Assembly (NCBI GenBank): GCA_964500675.1
Contig: CAZCNY010000011.1
Coordinates: 1-64,000, forward strand
Source of the DNA: CAMLJR01 sp964500675
GTDB lineage: Bacteria; Pseudomonadota; Gammaproteobacteria; Pseudomonadales; CAMLJR01
Reading direction: 5' to 3'
Length of the DNA: 64,000 bases
Shown here: positions 32,143-39,410 of the stretch, in pieces
Position numbering within the stretch: position 1 is the stretch's first letter
Layout: each line of letters opens with the position of its first letter
Position numbers and translations under genes: made by a program
Notes under the pieces: generated by a model
Seen by the model: the letters and a program-made list of their open reading frames with translations, nothing else
The model's database searches: none
Told to the model about the DNA's origin: nothing

Positions 32143-33293
32143 GGTCTACCCAAACGGTAGAGCATAATTGTATTTAGCAGAAACGCTGCAACAGCAACCT
32201 CCCCTCCGGCAAGCAACAAAGTCACACTAGGTATTACTAATCGCATCGTGTGACGAACATCTAACGCACCAAAGTTTTCGCCGGCCCACTGCCAAAGCGC
32301 ATACCCACTAATACCGGCGCCCAGCGCAAATAAAGCCCCCCCCAACAAAAGACCCCGCTCAAGCGTGAATACCGTCAGAAAACGATCGATACTGGCTTTT
32401 GCCGGCATAAACCCTGAGGAAAAGCCAATCCAGCGAGTGACTACTGCCAGCCAAACCATCTGCGTGCCAAGCATCGTTGCTGCCGACGCAAAGAGCATGG
32501 TATGAACATCCAACCCAACCCCTCCTCCCAGGTACAACGGGCCGCGAAATAAAATCGCCTGCATCAAAACACCTAGGCTAATGAAGAAAAGCCCAGGATA
32601 TAGAAATAGCCAACGCGGACTGAACATCAACAAAAAGCGCAGATGCCGCCAACCATCTCGCCACGTGCGTAAATGTGGTGGGCGATCCCGCCCGTCGGGT
32701 GCCAAGGTCGTTGGCACTTCGGCGATTTGCAAACCCGCTAATGCCGCCTTAACCACCATCTCGCTCGCAAACTCCATTCCCGGTGCACTAAGCCCCAGAG
32801 TAAGTATCGAATCTTTACGAAAGCCTCTTAACCCGCAATGAAAATCTCTTACATTCAATCGGAAAAATAATCTGCCCACAAAACTAAGCACTGGATTTCC
32901 CAAATACTGATGAAGAAAAGGCATCGCACCCGGTTGAATACCGCCGGCAAATCGATCGCCCATTACCAAATCACAACCGGCCCGCAATTTCTCAATAAAC
33001 AGTTCTAGATTTGAGAAATCATAGCTTTGATCGGCATCGCCCATGATTACATATTGACCCTGCGCGGCGGTTATACCCGCCGTTAATGCACAACCGTAAC
33101 CTTTTCGATTTACGGAAATAACCTTTGCGCCAGCTGCTACTGCTAACTCGCGAGAACCGTCGGTTGAGCCATTATCAGCCACCAGCACTTCTCCATGAAT
33201 GTCATGGCGCCTTAGAAAATCGAGCGCCTGAGTTACACAAGCAGAAACGGTTTTCGCTTCATTAAGACACGGCAATAAAATTGTTAATTCCAT
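32139..33293 (-). CDS. GT2 polyprenyl-phosphate glycosyltransferase (GtrB/DpgS-like)
   Basis: The 384-residue protein starts at ATG 33293. Its N-terminal GT-A domain reads ELTILLPCLNEAKTVSACV, VLVADNGSTDGSRELA, GYGCALTAGITAAQGQYVIM and GDADQSYDF (the DXD-type metal site). HCGLRGFRKDSI follows in the acceptor loop. From residue 235 there are four hydrophobic helices, as in GtrB-type enzymes that charge undecaprenyl phosphate with a sugar at the membrane. It is the first gene of the minus-strand block and lies just past the pilA terminator. An upstream in-frame start at 33335 would run into that terminator. Confidence 0.9.
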   Translation of the reverse strand: MELTILLPCLNEAKTVSACVTQALDFLRRHDIHGEVLVADNGSTDGSRELAVAAGAKVISVNRKGYGCALTAGITAAQGQYVIMGDADQSYDFSNLELFIEKLRAGCDLVMGDRFAGGIQPGAMPFLHQYLGNPVLSFVGRLFFRLNVRDFHCGLRGFRKDSILTLGLSAPGMEFASEMVVKAALAGLQIAEVPTTLAPDGRDRPPHLRTWRDGWRHLRFLLMFSPRWLFLYPGLFFISLGVLMQAILFRGPLYLGGGVGLDVHTMLFASAATMLGTQMVWLAVVTRWIGFSSGFMPAKASIDRFLTVFTLERGLLLGGALFALGAGISGYALWQWAGENFGALDVRHTMRLVIPSVTLLLAGGEVAVAAFLLNTIMLYRLGRP

Positions 33294-33324
33294 ATAAGCG
33301 CTTTTGGTTGAATGCAAAAATAAA

Positions 33325-33348
33325 AAGGGTCCCACAACCGGGACCCTT
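33325..33348 (-). terminator. pilA terminator
   Basis: AAGGGTCCC (33325-33333) and GGGACCCTT (33340-33348) form a 9-bp stem with a 6-base loop. On the minus strand it is followed by TTTATTTTTGC. It lies 33 bases after the pilA stop and separates the highly expressed pilin from the glycosyltransferase genes. Read-through would still allow some co-expression. Confidence 0.9.
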
Positions 33349-33380
33349 AAGGGGTTACCAAACTTAGTTAATCATTTCGC

Positions 33381-33848
33381 TTAGCCACGGCACGAACCCG
33401 GAAGGAACTTCACATCAACCGGATTTGATGTGCCTGGACCACACTTCCATTGCGCGACCTGAATACCAAAGGTCGTGCCTGTCAACGCCGTACCAGCATT
33501 ATCAAAGGGAGCCAACTGGATTGTAGAGCCATCGGCGATGGAAGGAGAAAGCCCTTGCACAGCCACAGTGATAATACCCGTCGAGTCAGTATGTACGCTC
33601 GCCACATATTTCGAAGTGGCAGTTGAGCTCTCACAACCCCAATTATCTACCCCTGGTGAAGAAGAAGCCGACTGATAAACCTCCGTAATCGTGGTTCGGC
33701 AAGCCGACGCAGCCAAGATGACCTCCGACATTTTCGCGCGAATCGTGTAATTCTGATATGCAGGTAACGCAACGGCTGCCAAAATACCGATGATCGCGAT
33801 AACGATCATCAATTCAATCAATGTAAAACCTTGCTGAATCTTTTTCAT
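33381..33848 (-). CDS. pilA: type IV major pilin
   Basis: The 155-residue prepilin has a seven-residue leader ending in Gly (MKKIQQG), cut before Phe by PilD. Mature residues begin FTLIELMIVIAIIGILAAVA, with Glu5 for subunit assembly. The globular head has four Cys (ASACRT, WGCESS, WKCGPG, PGSCRG); the last two would close the C-terminal D-loop. Ser/Thr-rich stretches (YQSASSSPG, SSTATSKY) offer sites for O-linked sugars. It is divergent from pilB across a 342-bp spacer with a possible sigma-54 promoter. The glycosyltransferase genes follow on the same strand. Confidence 0.95.
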   Translation of the reverse strand: MKKIQQGFTLIELMIVIAIIGILAAVALPAYQNYTIRAKMSEVILAASACRTTITEVYQSASSSPGVDNWGCESSTATSKYVASVHTDSTGIITVAVQGLSPSIADGSTIQLAPFDNAGTALTGTTFGIQVAQWKCGPGTSNPVDVKFLPGSCRG

Positions 33849-33922
33849 GAGAGTTTCTCCAGTGTTTTAAAACGCGACCCGTAGCCGCGTGCAGTGCGTC
33901 TTCGGGCTACTGGCATTCAGTA

Positions 33923-33941
33923 AAGCACAGGGTATTCCAAT
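33923..33941 (-). promoter_or_regulatory. candidate sigma-54 promoter of pilA
   Basis: On the minus strand TTGGAATACC then CTGTGCTTT places GG and GC exactly ten bases apart, the -24/-12 spacing of RpoN promoters. Other consensus positions are only partly kept. It would give a leader of about 65 bases before pilA, which is RpoN-dependent in pseudomonads under PilRS. The remaining spacer 33942-34190 towards pilB is A+T-rich, with no other clear site. Confidence 0.45.
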
Positions 33942-34190
33942 GTCAAACATGGCCTTGTAAAACAGGGATATACGTATTTTCGTGTGAACTCGTGCGCACT
34001 TTTTTTCCTATGTGCAATGCAAGGAATACTCAATACGTCGTCATATTCTTACAATTTTTGTCACTCGCACTATAATTTGGACACGCCGTGTCGTACTTGC
34101 AAGCACTCACCAACAATCAACTTTGACGCATGGATTGCTATACTTGCGCGACTGCGTTATTACTCCTAAAAAATATCTATCGGGCATCGT

Positions 34191-35906
34191 ATGAATACAG
34201 CGGCAATTGCTCTCAGCGGTTTAGCCAGACGCTTGGTAAAAGATGGTGTGCTCAGCGAGCAGATCGCGCACGATGCGCTGCAATCCGCGGCGCGCGAGAA
34301 AAAGCCGTTCGTTGCTTATCTCGTCGATAATCATCTCGCACAAGGTAACGTGATCGCCGAAGCCGCGTCCGACGAGTTCGGTGCGCCGCTGTTCGATCTC
34401 TCCGCTTTTAATATGGTGATGAGTCCGAAGAGTCTCGTCGACAGCAAGTTAATTCAAAAGCATCACACGATTCCACTGTTCCGGCGCGGCAATCGTCTTT
34501 TTATTGCCGTTTCCGATCCGACCAATCTGCGCGCACTCGACGAGATCAAGTTTCACACGGGCATCAACACCGATGCCATTCTCGTTGAGGAGGGCGTACT
34601 CGCTGCTGCCATCCAAAAATATCTCGATGCCAACGACGATACGATGGGCGGGCTTGGCGAACTCGATGAAGCAGGCCTTGAAGATCTCGATATCGAAACC
34701 GTCGACGAGGACGCGCGCGATGACGACGCCGTTCAGGGCGCCGATGAAGCGCCCATCGTTAAATTCATCAACAAAGTGTTGATCGATGCGATTCGCGGCG
34801 GCGCCTCCGATATCCATTTCGAGCCTTACGAAAAAAGCTACCGCATCCGCTATCGCACCGACGGTATTTTGTACGACGTGGCAAAGCCACCTGTAAATCT
34901 TTCGCATCGTTTAGCCGCGCGCTTAAAAGTCATGTCACAGATGGATATCTCCGAGCGCAGGGTTCCACAGGACGGTCGCATCAAGATGAAATTGTCGAAA
35001 AATCGCGCGATCGATTTTCGCGTGAACAGTCTGCCGACGATTTGGGGCGAGAAAGTGGTACTGCGGATTCTCGATCCGTCGAGCGCTAAACTCGGTATCG
35101 ACGCGCTCGGCTACGAGCCCGATCAAAAAGACATGTATATGCGCGCGCTGCAACAACCGCAGGGCATGATTCTGGTTACAGGTCCAACCGGCAGCGGTAA
35201 AACCGTTTCACTTTACACAGGGCTGAATATTCTCAACACCTCGGAAATCAATATTTCCACGGCTGAAGACCCCGTGGAAATTAACCTCGAAGGCATCAAC
35301 CAGGTCAACGTCAACCCCAAGGTGGGCCTCAACTTTGCCGATGCGCTGCGCTCATTTCTGCGTCAAGATCCTGATGTCATCATGGTCGGCGAGATTCGCG
35401 ATCTCGAAACCGCGGAAATTGCGATTAAAGCGGCGCAAACCGGCCACATGGTGATGTCCACGCTGCACACCAATAGCGCTGCCGAAACCATCACGCGTTT
35501 GCTGAACATGGGCGTCGCGCCGTTCAACGTGGCCACCACGGTAAATCTTATCATCGCGCAACGGCTCGCGCGCAAATTGTGCTCTGCTTGCGCGGTGCCA
35601 GCGGACATTCCTCACGAAACGCTGGTCCATGAAGGCTTTACAGAGGCGCAAATACAGAGCGCGACTATACTGAAGCCGGTTGGGTGCCCCAAATGCCAGA
35701 ATGGCTATAAAGGGCGAGTGGGTATTTACGAGGTGGTTCGCATCACACCGAAGATCTCCCGAATTATCATGGAAGAAGGCAACTCGATTATGATTGACGA
35801 GGCCGCTCGCACCGAAGGCTTCAACAGTTTACGCACTTCGGCCTTGGTGAAATGTGCGGCTGGCGTCACCAGCCTTGAAGAAGTGAATCGCGTCACAAAG
35901 GATTAA
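34191..35906 (+). CDS. pilB: type IV pilus extension ATPase
   Basis: The 571-residue GspE/PilB ATPase powers pilus assembly at the inner-membrane base. The N-terminal MshEN/GspE_N domain (1-150) is followed by an acidic linker (EDLDIETVDEDARDDDA). The motor has Walker A GPTGSGKT, the Asp box DPVEINLEGINQVN, Walker B-like LRQDPDVIMVGEIRD and the His box HTNSAAETITRLLNMG. The zinc tetra-Cys site is CSAC...CPKC. It begins the pilB-pilC-pilD operon, five bases before pilC. Confidence 0.97.
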   Translation: MNTAAIALSGLARRLVKDGVLSEQIAHDALQSAAREKKPFVAYLVDNHLAQGNVIAEAASDEFGAPLFDLSAFNMVMSPKSLVDSKLIQKHHTIPLFRRGNRLFIAVSDPTNLRALDEIKFHTGINTDAILVEEGVLAAAIQKYLDANDDTMGGLGELDEAGLEDLDIETVDEDARDDDAVQGADEAPIVKFINKVLIDAIRGGASDIHFEPYEKSYRIRYRTDGILYDVAKPPVNLSHRLAARLKVMSQMDISERRVPQDGRIKMKLSKNRAIDFRVNSLPTIWGEKVVLRILDPSSAKLGIDALGYEPDQKDMYMRALQQPQGMILVTGPTGSGKTVSLYTGLNILNTSEINISTAEDPVEINLEGINQVNVNPKVGLNFADALRSFLRQDPDVIMVGEIRDLETAEIAIKAAQTGHMVMSTLHTNSAAETITRLLNMGVAPFNVATTVNLIIAQRLARKLCSACAVPADIPHETLVHEGFTEAQIQSATILKPVGCPKCQNGYKGRVGIYEVVRITPKISRIIMEEGNSIMIDEAARTEGFNSLRTSALVKCAAGVTSLEEVNRVTKD

Positions 35907-35911
35907 TGTAG

Positions 35912-37129
35912 ATGGCTACCGCCACAGCGAAAACGCAGACCTATACCTGGCAAGGCACCGATCGTCAGGGGCGCCCGGCGCAGGGCGAGACTATCGGCAG
36001 CAGCCAAGCCGTCGTCAAGGCGCAATTGCGCAAGCAAGGGATTGTTACAAAGACGGTTCGCAAGAAATCGGCGCCACTGTTTAAAACGCAGAAAAAAATC
36101 AAGGCAAGCGATATTGCGATATTCGCGCGCCAGCTCGCAACCATGATGAAGGCCGGCGTGCCGCTCGTGCAGAGCTTCGATATCGTCGCCGAGGGCTTGG
36201 AAAACCCATCGATGCGCGATCTTGTCATTCAAATAAAGAATGAAGTTGCGAGCGGTACCTCGCTGGCGAATTCAATAGCGAAACACCCCAAATATTTCGA
36301 CGACCTTTTTGTAAGTCTGGTGGCCGCAGGTGAGCAGGCCGGTACGCTCGAAACCATGCTCGACCGCGTCGCCACCTACAAGGAAAAAACTGAGGCGCTA
36401 AAAGCTAAAATTAAAAAAGCAATGACCTATCCGGCAGCGGTTGTTGTTGTCGCCGTGGTCGTCACGGGTATATTGCTGGTGAAGGTTGTGCCGCAATTCG
36501 CGGAGACCTTCAAAAGTTTCGGCGCCAACCTTCCCGCATTTACATTGATGGTTTTGCATCTGTCGGATCTTGTGCAGGCTTGGTGGTACATTTTTATTAT
36601 TGGATTTGTTGCTGCCATTTTTGCTTTCACACGAGCGCGCCGGCAATCACACAAATTTGCCGAGGCAACCGACCGTCTAACATTACGAATTCCGGTCGTG
36701 GGCGACATTGTTTACAACTCCATCATCGCGCGTTTTGCGCGCACGCTCTCGACTACTTTCGCCGCGGGTGTTCCGCTCGTCGATGCACTCGATTCGGTTG
36801 CCGGCGCGGCCGGTAGTATTCCCTATCACGATGCCATCAAACGCATCCGCGAAGATGTAACCGCCGGTCAACAACTCAATGCCTCAATCAAAGCAACGAA
36901 TATGTTTCCGACCATGCTCACACAAATGGTCTCAATTGGCGAGGAGTCCGGTGCGCTGGACGAAATGCTCGAAAAAGTCGCAACGCATTATGAAGCGATT
37001 GTCGATAATATGGTCGACAGCTTAACCGCGCTGCTTGAGCCATTGATTATGTCCGTACTCGGTGTGCTGGTCGGCGGCTTGATGATCGCGATGTACCTGC
37101 CGATCTTTATGCTTGGCTCGGTCATGTAA
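35912..37129 (+). CDS. pilC: type IV pilus inner-membrane platform protein
   Basis: The 405-residue PilC has two tandem GspF domains (about 70-200 and 270-400) separated by membrane helices. Examples are YPAAVVVVAVVVTGILLVKV, WYIFIIGFVAAIFAF and LIMSVLGVLVGGLMIAMYLP. The signature FARQLATMMKAGVPLVQSFD occurs in the first repeat and RTLSTTFAAGVPLVDALDS in the second. It bridges PilB and the growing pilus. The start follows the pilB stop by five bases. Its stop is in the same frame as pilD, nine bases before the likely pilD start. Confidence 0.97.
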   Translation: MATATAKTQTYTWQGTDRQGRPAQGETIGSSQAVVKAQLRKQGIVTKTVRKKSAPLFKTQKKIKASDIAIFARQLATMMKAGVPLVQSFDIVAEGLENPSMRDLVIQIKNEVASGTSLANSIAKHPKYFDDLFVSLVAAGEQAGTLETMLDRVATYKEKTEALKAKIKKAMTYPAAVVVVAVVVTGILLVKVVPQFAETFKSFGANLPAFTLMVLHLSDLVQAWWYIFIIGFVAAIFAFTRARRQSHKFAEATDRLTLRIPVVGDIVYNSIIARFARTLSTTFAAGVPLVDALDSVAGAAGSIPYHDAIKRIREDVTAGQQLNASIKATNMFPTMLTQMVSIGEESGALDEMLEKVATHYEAIVDNMVDSLTALLEPLIMSVLGVLVGGLMIAMYLPIFMLGSVM

Positions 37130-37138
37130 GGTAGCGCT

Positions 37139-38032
37139 CTGAATAATTTCACTTCGCTCTCAATCATTTTTCACGAATATCCGGCGCTGCTCAGCGCCGG
37201 TTGTTTTTTATTGGGATTAGTAGTCGGCAGTTTTCTCAACGTCGTGATTTATCGATTGCCGAAGATGATGGAGCGGGTCTGGCGCAGCGAATGTGAATTG
37301 CTACTGAATGGTGCTGAAGCGGAATCAAATAAACCGACGACTGCTTTCAACCTGGCTTTTCCAGCCTCGCATTGCCCGCATTGCAACACCGCTATTCAGC
37401 CCTGGCAAAATATTCCCGTTATCAGCTATATGTTGCTGCGCGGCCGTTGCGCGAACTGCTCCACGCCTATTTCCGCTCGCTACCCGATCATCGAAGCCAT
37501 CACGGGATTGTTGAGCGCCTACGCAGCCATTCATTGTGGTTTTACGTGGGAGTTGTTGGCGACACTATTCTTTCTGTGGGCGCTGCTGACGCTGACAATG
37601 ATCGATGTCGATCATCAGTTGCTGCCCGATCAAATCACGCTGCCGCTATTGTGGCTGGGCCTACTGCTCAATACCCAGCATGTTTTTGTATCACTCAACG
37701 CGGCCGTCATCGGTGCGGCCGCGGGCTACCTGACGCTGTGGAGCGTCTATCACGTGTTCCGCTTGGTCACCGGTAAGGAAGGCATGGGCTTTGGCGATTT
37801 TAAATTGCTCGCCGCGCTCGGCGCCTGGATGGGTTGGCAAATGCTGCCCGTGATCATTCTGCTTTCATCGCTGGTCGGCGCCGTGGCCGGTTCGCTGCTA
37901 CTCGCACTGCAGCGCAAAGGTCACAGCACGCCGATTCCATTCGGCCCCTATCTCGCCGGCGCGGGTGTTATCGCATTTTTCTGGGGCGACGAGCTAATAA
38001 AAAACTATCTGCAATTCGCCGGCATTCACTGA
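37139..38032 (+). CDS. pilD: prepilin peptidase and N-methyltransferase
   Basis: PilD cleaves prepilin leaders and methylates the new N-terminus in the inner membrane. The A24 peptidase aspartates lie in TMIDVDHQLLPDQITLPL and GKEGMGFGDFKLLAALGA. The zinc-binding N-terminal domain has CPHC and CANC. The first membrane helix (SAGCFLLGLVVGSFLNVVIY) is encoded upstream of any ATG, GTG or TTG that would retain it. The best start is CTG at 37139, seven bases behind AAGG, giving 297 residues. TTG 37211 would remove part of that helix. An unusual start would lower expression relative to pilC. Confidence 0.9.
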   Translation: MNNFTSLSIIFHEYPALLSAGCFLLGLVVGSFLNVVIYRLPKMMERVWRSECELLLNGAEAESNKPTTAFNLAFPASHCPHCNTAIQPWQNIPVISYMLLRGRCANCSTPISARYPIIEAITGLLSAYAAIHCGFTWELLATLFFLWALLTLTMIDVDHQLLPDQITLPLLWLGLLLNTQHVFVSLNAAVIGAAAGYLTLWSVYHVFRLVTGKEGMGFGDFKLLAALGAWMGWQMLPVIILLSSLVGAVAGSLLLALQRKGHSTPIPFGPYLAGAGVIAFFWGDELIKNYLQFAGIH

Positions 38033-38061
38033 TCGGATACACTGGGGTAATTCTCCCCTAA

Positions 38062-38082
38062 CCCTCTCCCGGAGGGAGAGGG
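38062..38082. repeat. CCCTCTCCC/GGGAGAGGG hairpin element
   Basis: A perfect 9-bp stem with loop GGA lies between pilD and coaE. There is no T-run on either side. It is similar to the element at 21845-21869, so it is probably a dispersed intergenic repeat rather than a simple terminator. Confidence 0.65.
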
Positions 38083-38110
38083 GATCAACCCAGCTCTCTG
38101 GAATTCCCTC

Positions 38111-38914
38111 ATGTTCGTCGTCGGTATCACGGGCGGTATCGGCAGCGGCAAAACCGCTGCGACCGAACGATTCGCGGCACTCGGCATCGCCATTGTCGAT
38201 GCCGATGTCGCCTCGCGCAACGTTGTCGAGCCCGGTTCGGCGGCGCTACGGCAAATCGCTGAACACTTTGGCGCGCAAATATTGTTGAGCAACGGTACGC
38301 TCGATCGTGCCGCATTGCGGCAAATTATTTTTACCGACACCAAAGCAAAAACCTGGCTCGAACAATTGCTGCACCCGCTGATCGCGGCTGAAATTCAGCG
38401 TGAATTGCAAACCGCGACGAGCCCGTACGTTATTTTCGTTTCACCATTGTTACTCGAATCGAAACAGAATCAGATCTGTGATCGCATCCTGCTGATCGAT
38501 GCCCATGAAGAATTGCAGTTACAGCGCACGATGCAACGCGACAACAATGACGCCGGACAGGTGCGGCGCATTATGGCGAGTCAGACAAATCGCGAGCACC
38601 GTTTGCAGCACGCCGATGATGTCATCGACAACACCGGTTCGCTGGAGCGGCTCTCGCAGCAAGTCGCGGCGTTGCATGCGCGCTACTTGCAACTTGCAAA
38701 AGAAAAATCGCAAAGCGAATCGAAACAACCACCGATCGTTAAATGCCCGACCTGTGGCGTCGAAACAGTTTGGAGCGACGCGAATCCGCATCGGCCATTT
38801 TGTTCCGAACGCTGTCGCAACAAAGATTTTATCGATTGGGCGAACGAGGAGCACCGCATCGGCGGTAACACCGATTACGACGATGTGTTATCGGATGATT
38901 TACCGAAGCGGTAA
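38111..38914 (+). CDS. coaE-yacG: dephospho-CoA kinase fused to YacG zinc protein
   Basis: This 267-residue fusion combines two activities. Residues 1-200 are CoaE, which phosphorylates dephospho-CoA in the last step of coenzyme A synthesis. They contain P-loop GITGGIGSGKT (5-15), VDADVASRNVVEPG and the lid region RIMASQTNREHRLQHADDVI. Residues 208-267 are YacG, a small zinc protein that inhibits DNA gyrase, with Cys212, Cys215, Cys231 and Cys235 (VKCPTCG, FCSERCRNKDFIDWANEEHR). In most gammaproteobacteria these are separate neighbouring genes, often with zapD between. Here a charged linker (AKEKSQSESKQPP) joins them in one frame. Confidence 0.93.
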   Translation: MFVVGITGGIGSGKTAATERFAALGIAIVDADVASRNVVEPGSAALRQIAEHFGAQILLSNGTLDRAALRQIIFTDTKAKTWLEQLLHPLIAAEIQRELQTATSPYVIFVSPLLLESKQNQICDRILLIDAHEELQLQRTMQRDNNDAGQVRRIMASQTNREHRLQHADDVIDNTGSLERLSQQVAALHARYLQLAKEKSQSESKQPPIVKCPTCGVETVWSDANPHRPFCSERCRNKDFIDWANEEHRIGGNTDYDDVLSDDLPKR

Positions 38915-38926
38915 CTTTTCTGAATT

Positions 38927-39346
38927 TTAATTCACCCCTTTGATCAAAGGGGTGAATTTGCGCTGAACCTCGGTAATGATCGCCTGATTCGCGGCGGGAA
39001 ATTCAAACTCATGCAGCGCCGCAATATCGACCCATCGCAATGGCTGACCTTCGCGGCTTTGCGGCTCACCTGTGAACGCGCTAACCCACCACACATCGAG
39101 CAAAACCGCTTTATCGGGATAATCATGTTCGATAGTGAGCAACGATTGTTGAGCGGTGACTTTGATTGCAAGCTCTTCGTATAATTCGCGGAACAATGCC
39201 TGCTCTACCGTTTCGCTCGCTTCGACCTTACCGCCTGGAAATTCCCACAACCCGCCTTGATGCAAATGCTCCGCGCGCCGTGAAATTAAAATACGATCGG
39301 CGCCATCGCAGATGACGCCGACCGCTACATGTACGCGCTTTTTCAT
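38927..39346 (-). CDS. mutT: 8-oxo-dGTP diphosphatase (MutT/Nudix)
   Basis: The 139-residue Nudix hydrolase opens VHVAVGVICDGADRILISRR, as in MutT. The Nudix box is Gly39-x5-Glu45-x7-Arg53-Glu-Leu-Tyr-Glu-Glu (GGKVEASETVEQALFRELYE). It removes oxidised guanine nucleotides from the pool. In many gammaproteobacteria mutT follows secA, as here with argJ between. The last ten codons form one arm-to-arm palindrome (38929-38958). It is convergent with coaE-yacG, with stops 12 bases apart. Confidence 0.93.
   Translation of the reverse strand: MKKRVHVAVGVICDGADRILISRRAEHLHQGGLWEFPGGKVEASETVEQALFRELYEELAIKVTAQQSLLTIEHDYPDKAVLLDVWWVSAFTGEPQSREGQPLRWVDIAALHEFEFPAANQAIITEVQRKFTPLIKGVN
38929..38958. terminator. 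30-bp perfect palindrome, likely bidirectional terminator
   Basis: AATTCACCCCTTTGA is followed by its exact complement, giving an uninterrupted 30-bp palindrome. It lies inside the 3' end of mutT, where it encodes KFTPLIKGVN, and just past the convergent coaE-yacG stop. It could end transcription in both directions. Related CCCTTT/AAAGGG hairpins occur at 39371-39391 and, imperfectly, near 23440-23458. Confidence 0.7.
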
Positions 39347-39370
39347 AAATCAGCCCGGCTGAGGTTTTAC

Positions 39371-39391
39371 CCCTCTTTAAATCAAAGAGGG
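39371..39391. repeat. CCCTCTTT/AAAGAGGG hairpin element
   Basis: An 8-bp stem with a 5-base loop lies in the 64 bases between argJ and mutT. It belongs to the same C-rich hairpin style as the palindrome in mutT. Possible terminator or attenuator between the two minus-strand genes. Confidence 0.55.
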
Positions 39392-39410
39392 ACAAGGGGA
39401 GACTTTGAAA

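Noticed and set aside
37211..38032. pilD starting at TTG 37211
   Set aside because: It would cut off most of the first membrane helix, which is clearly encoded upstream in the same frame.
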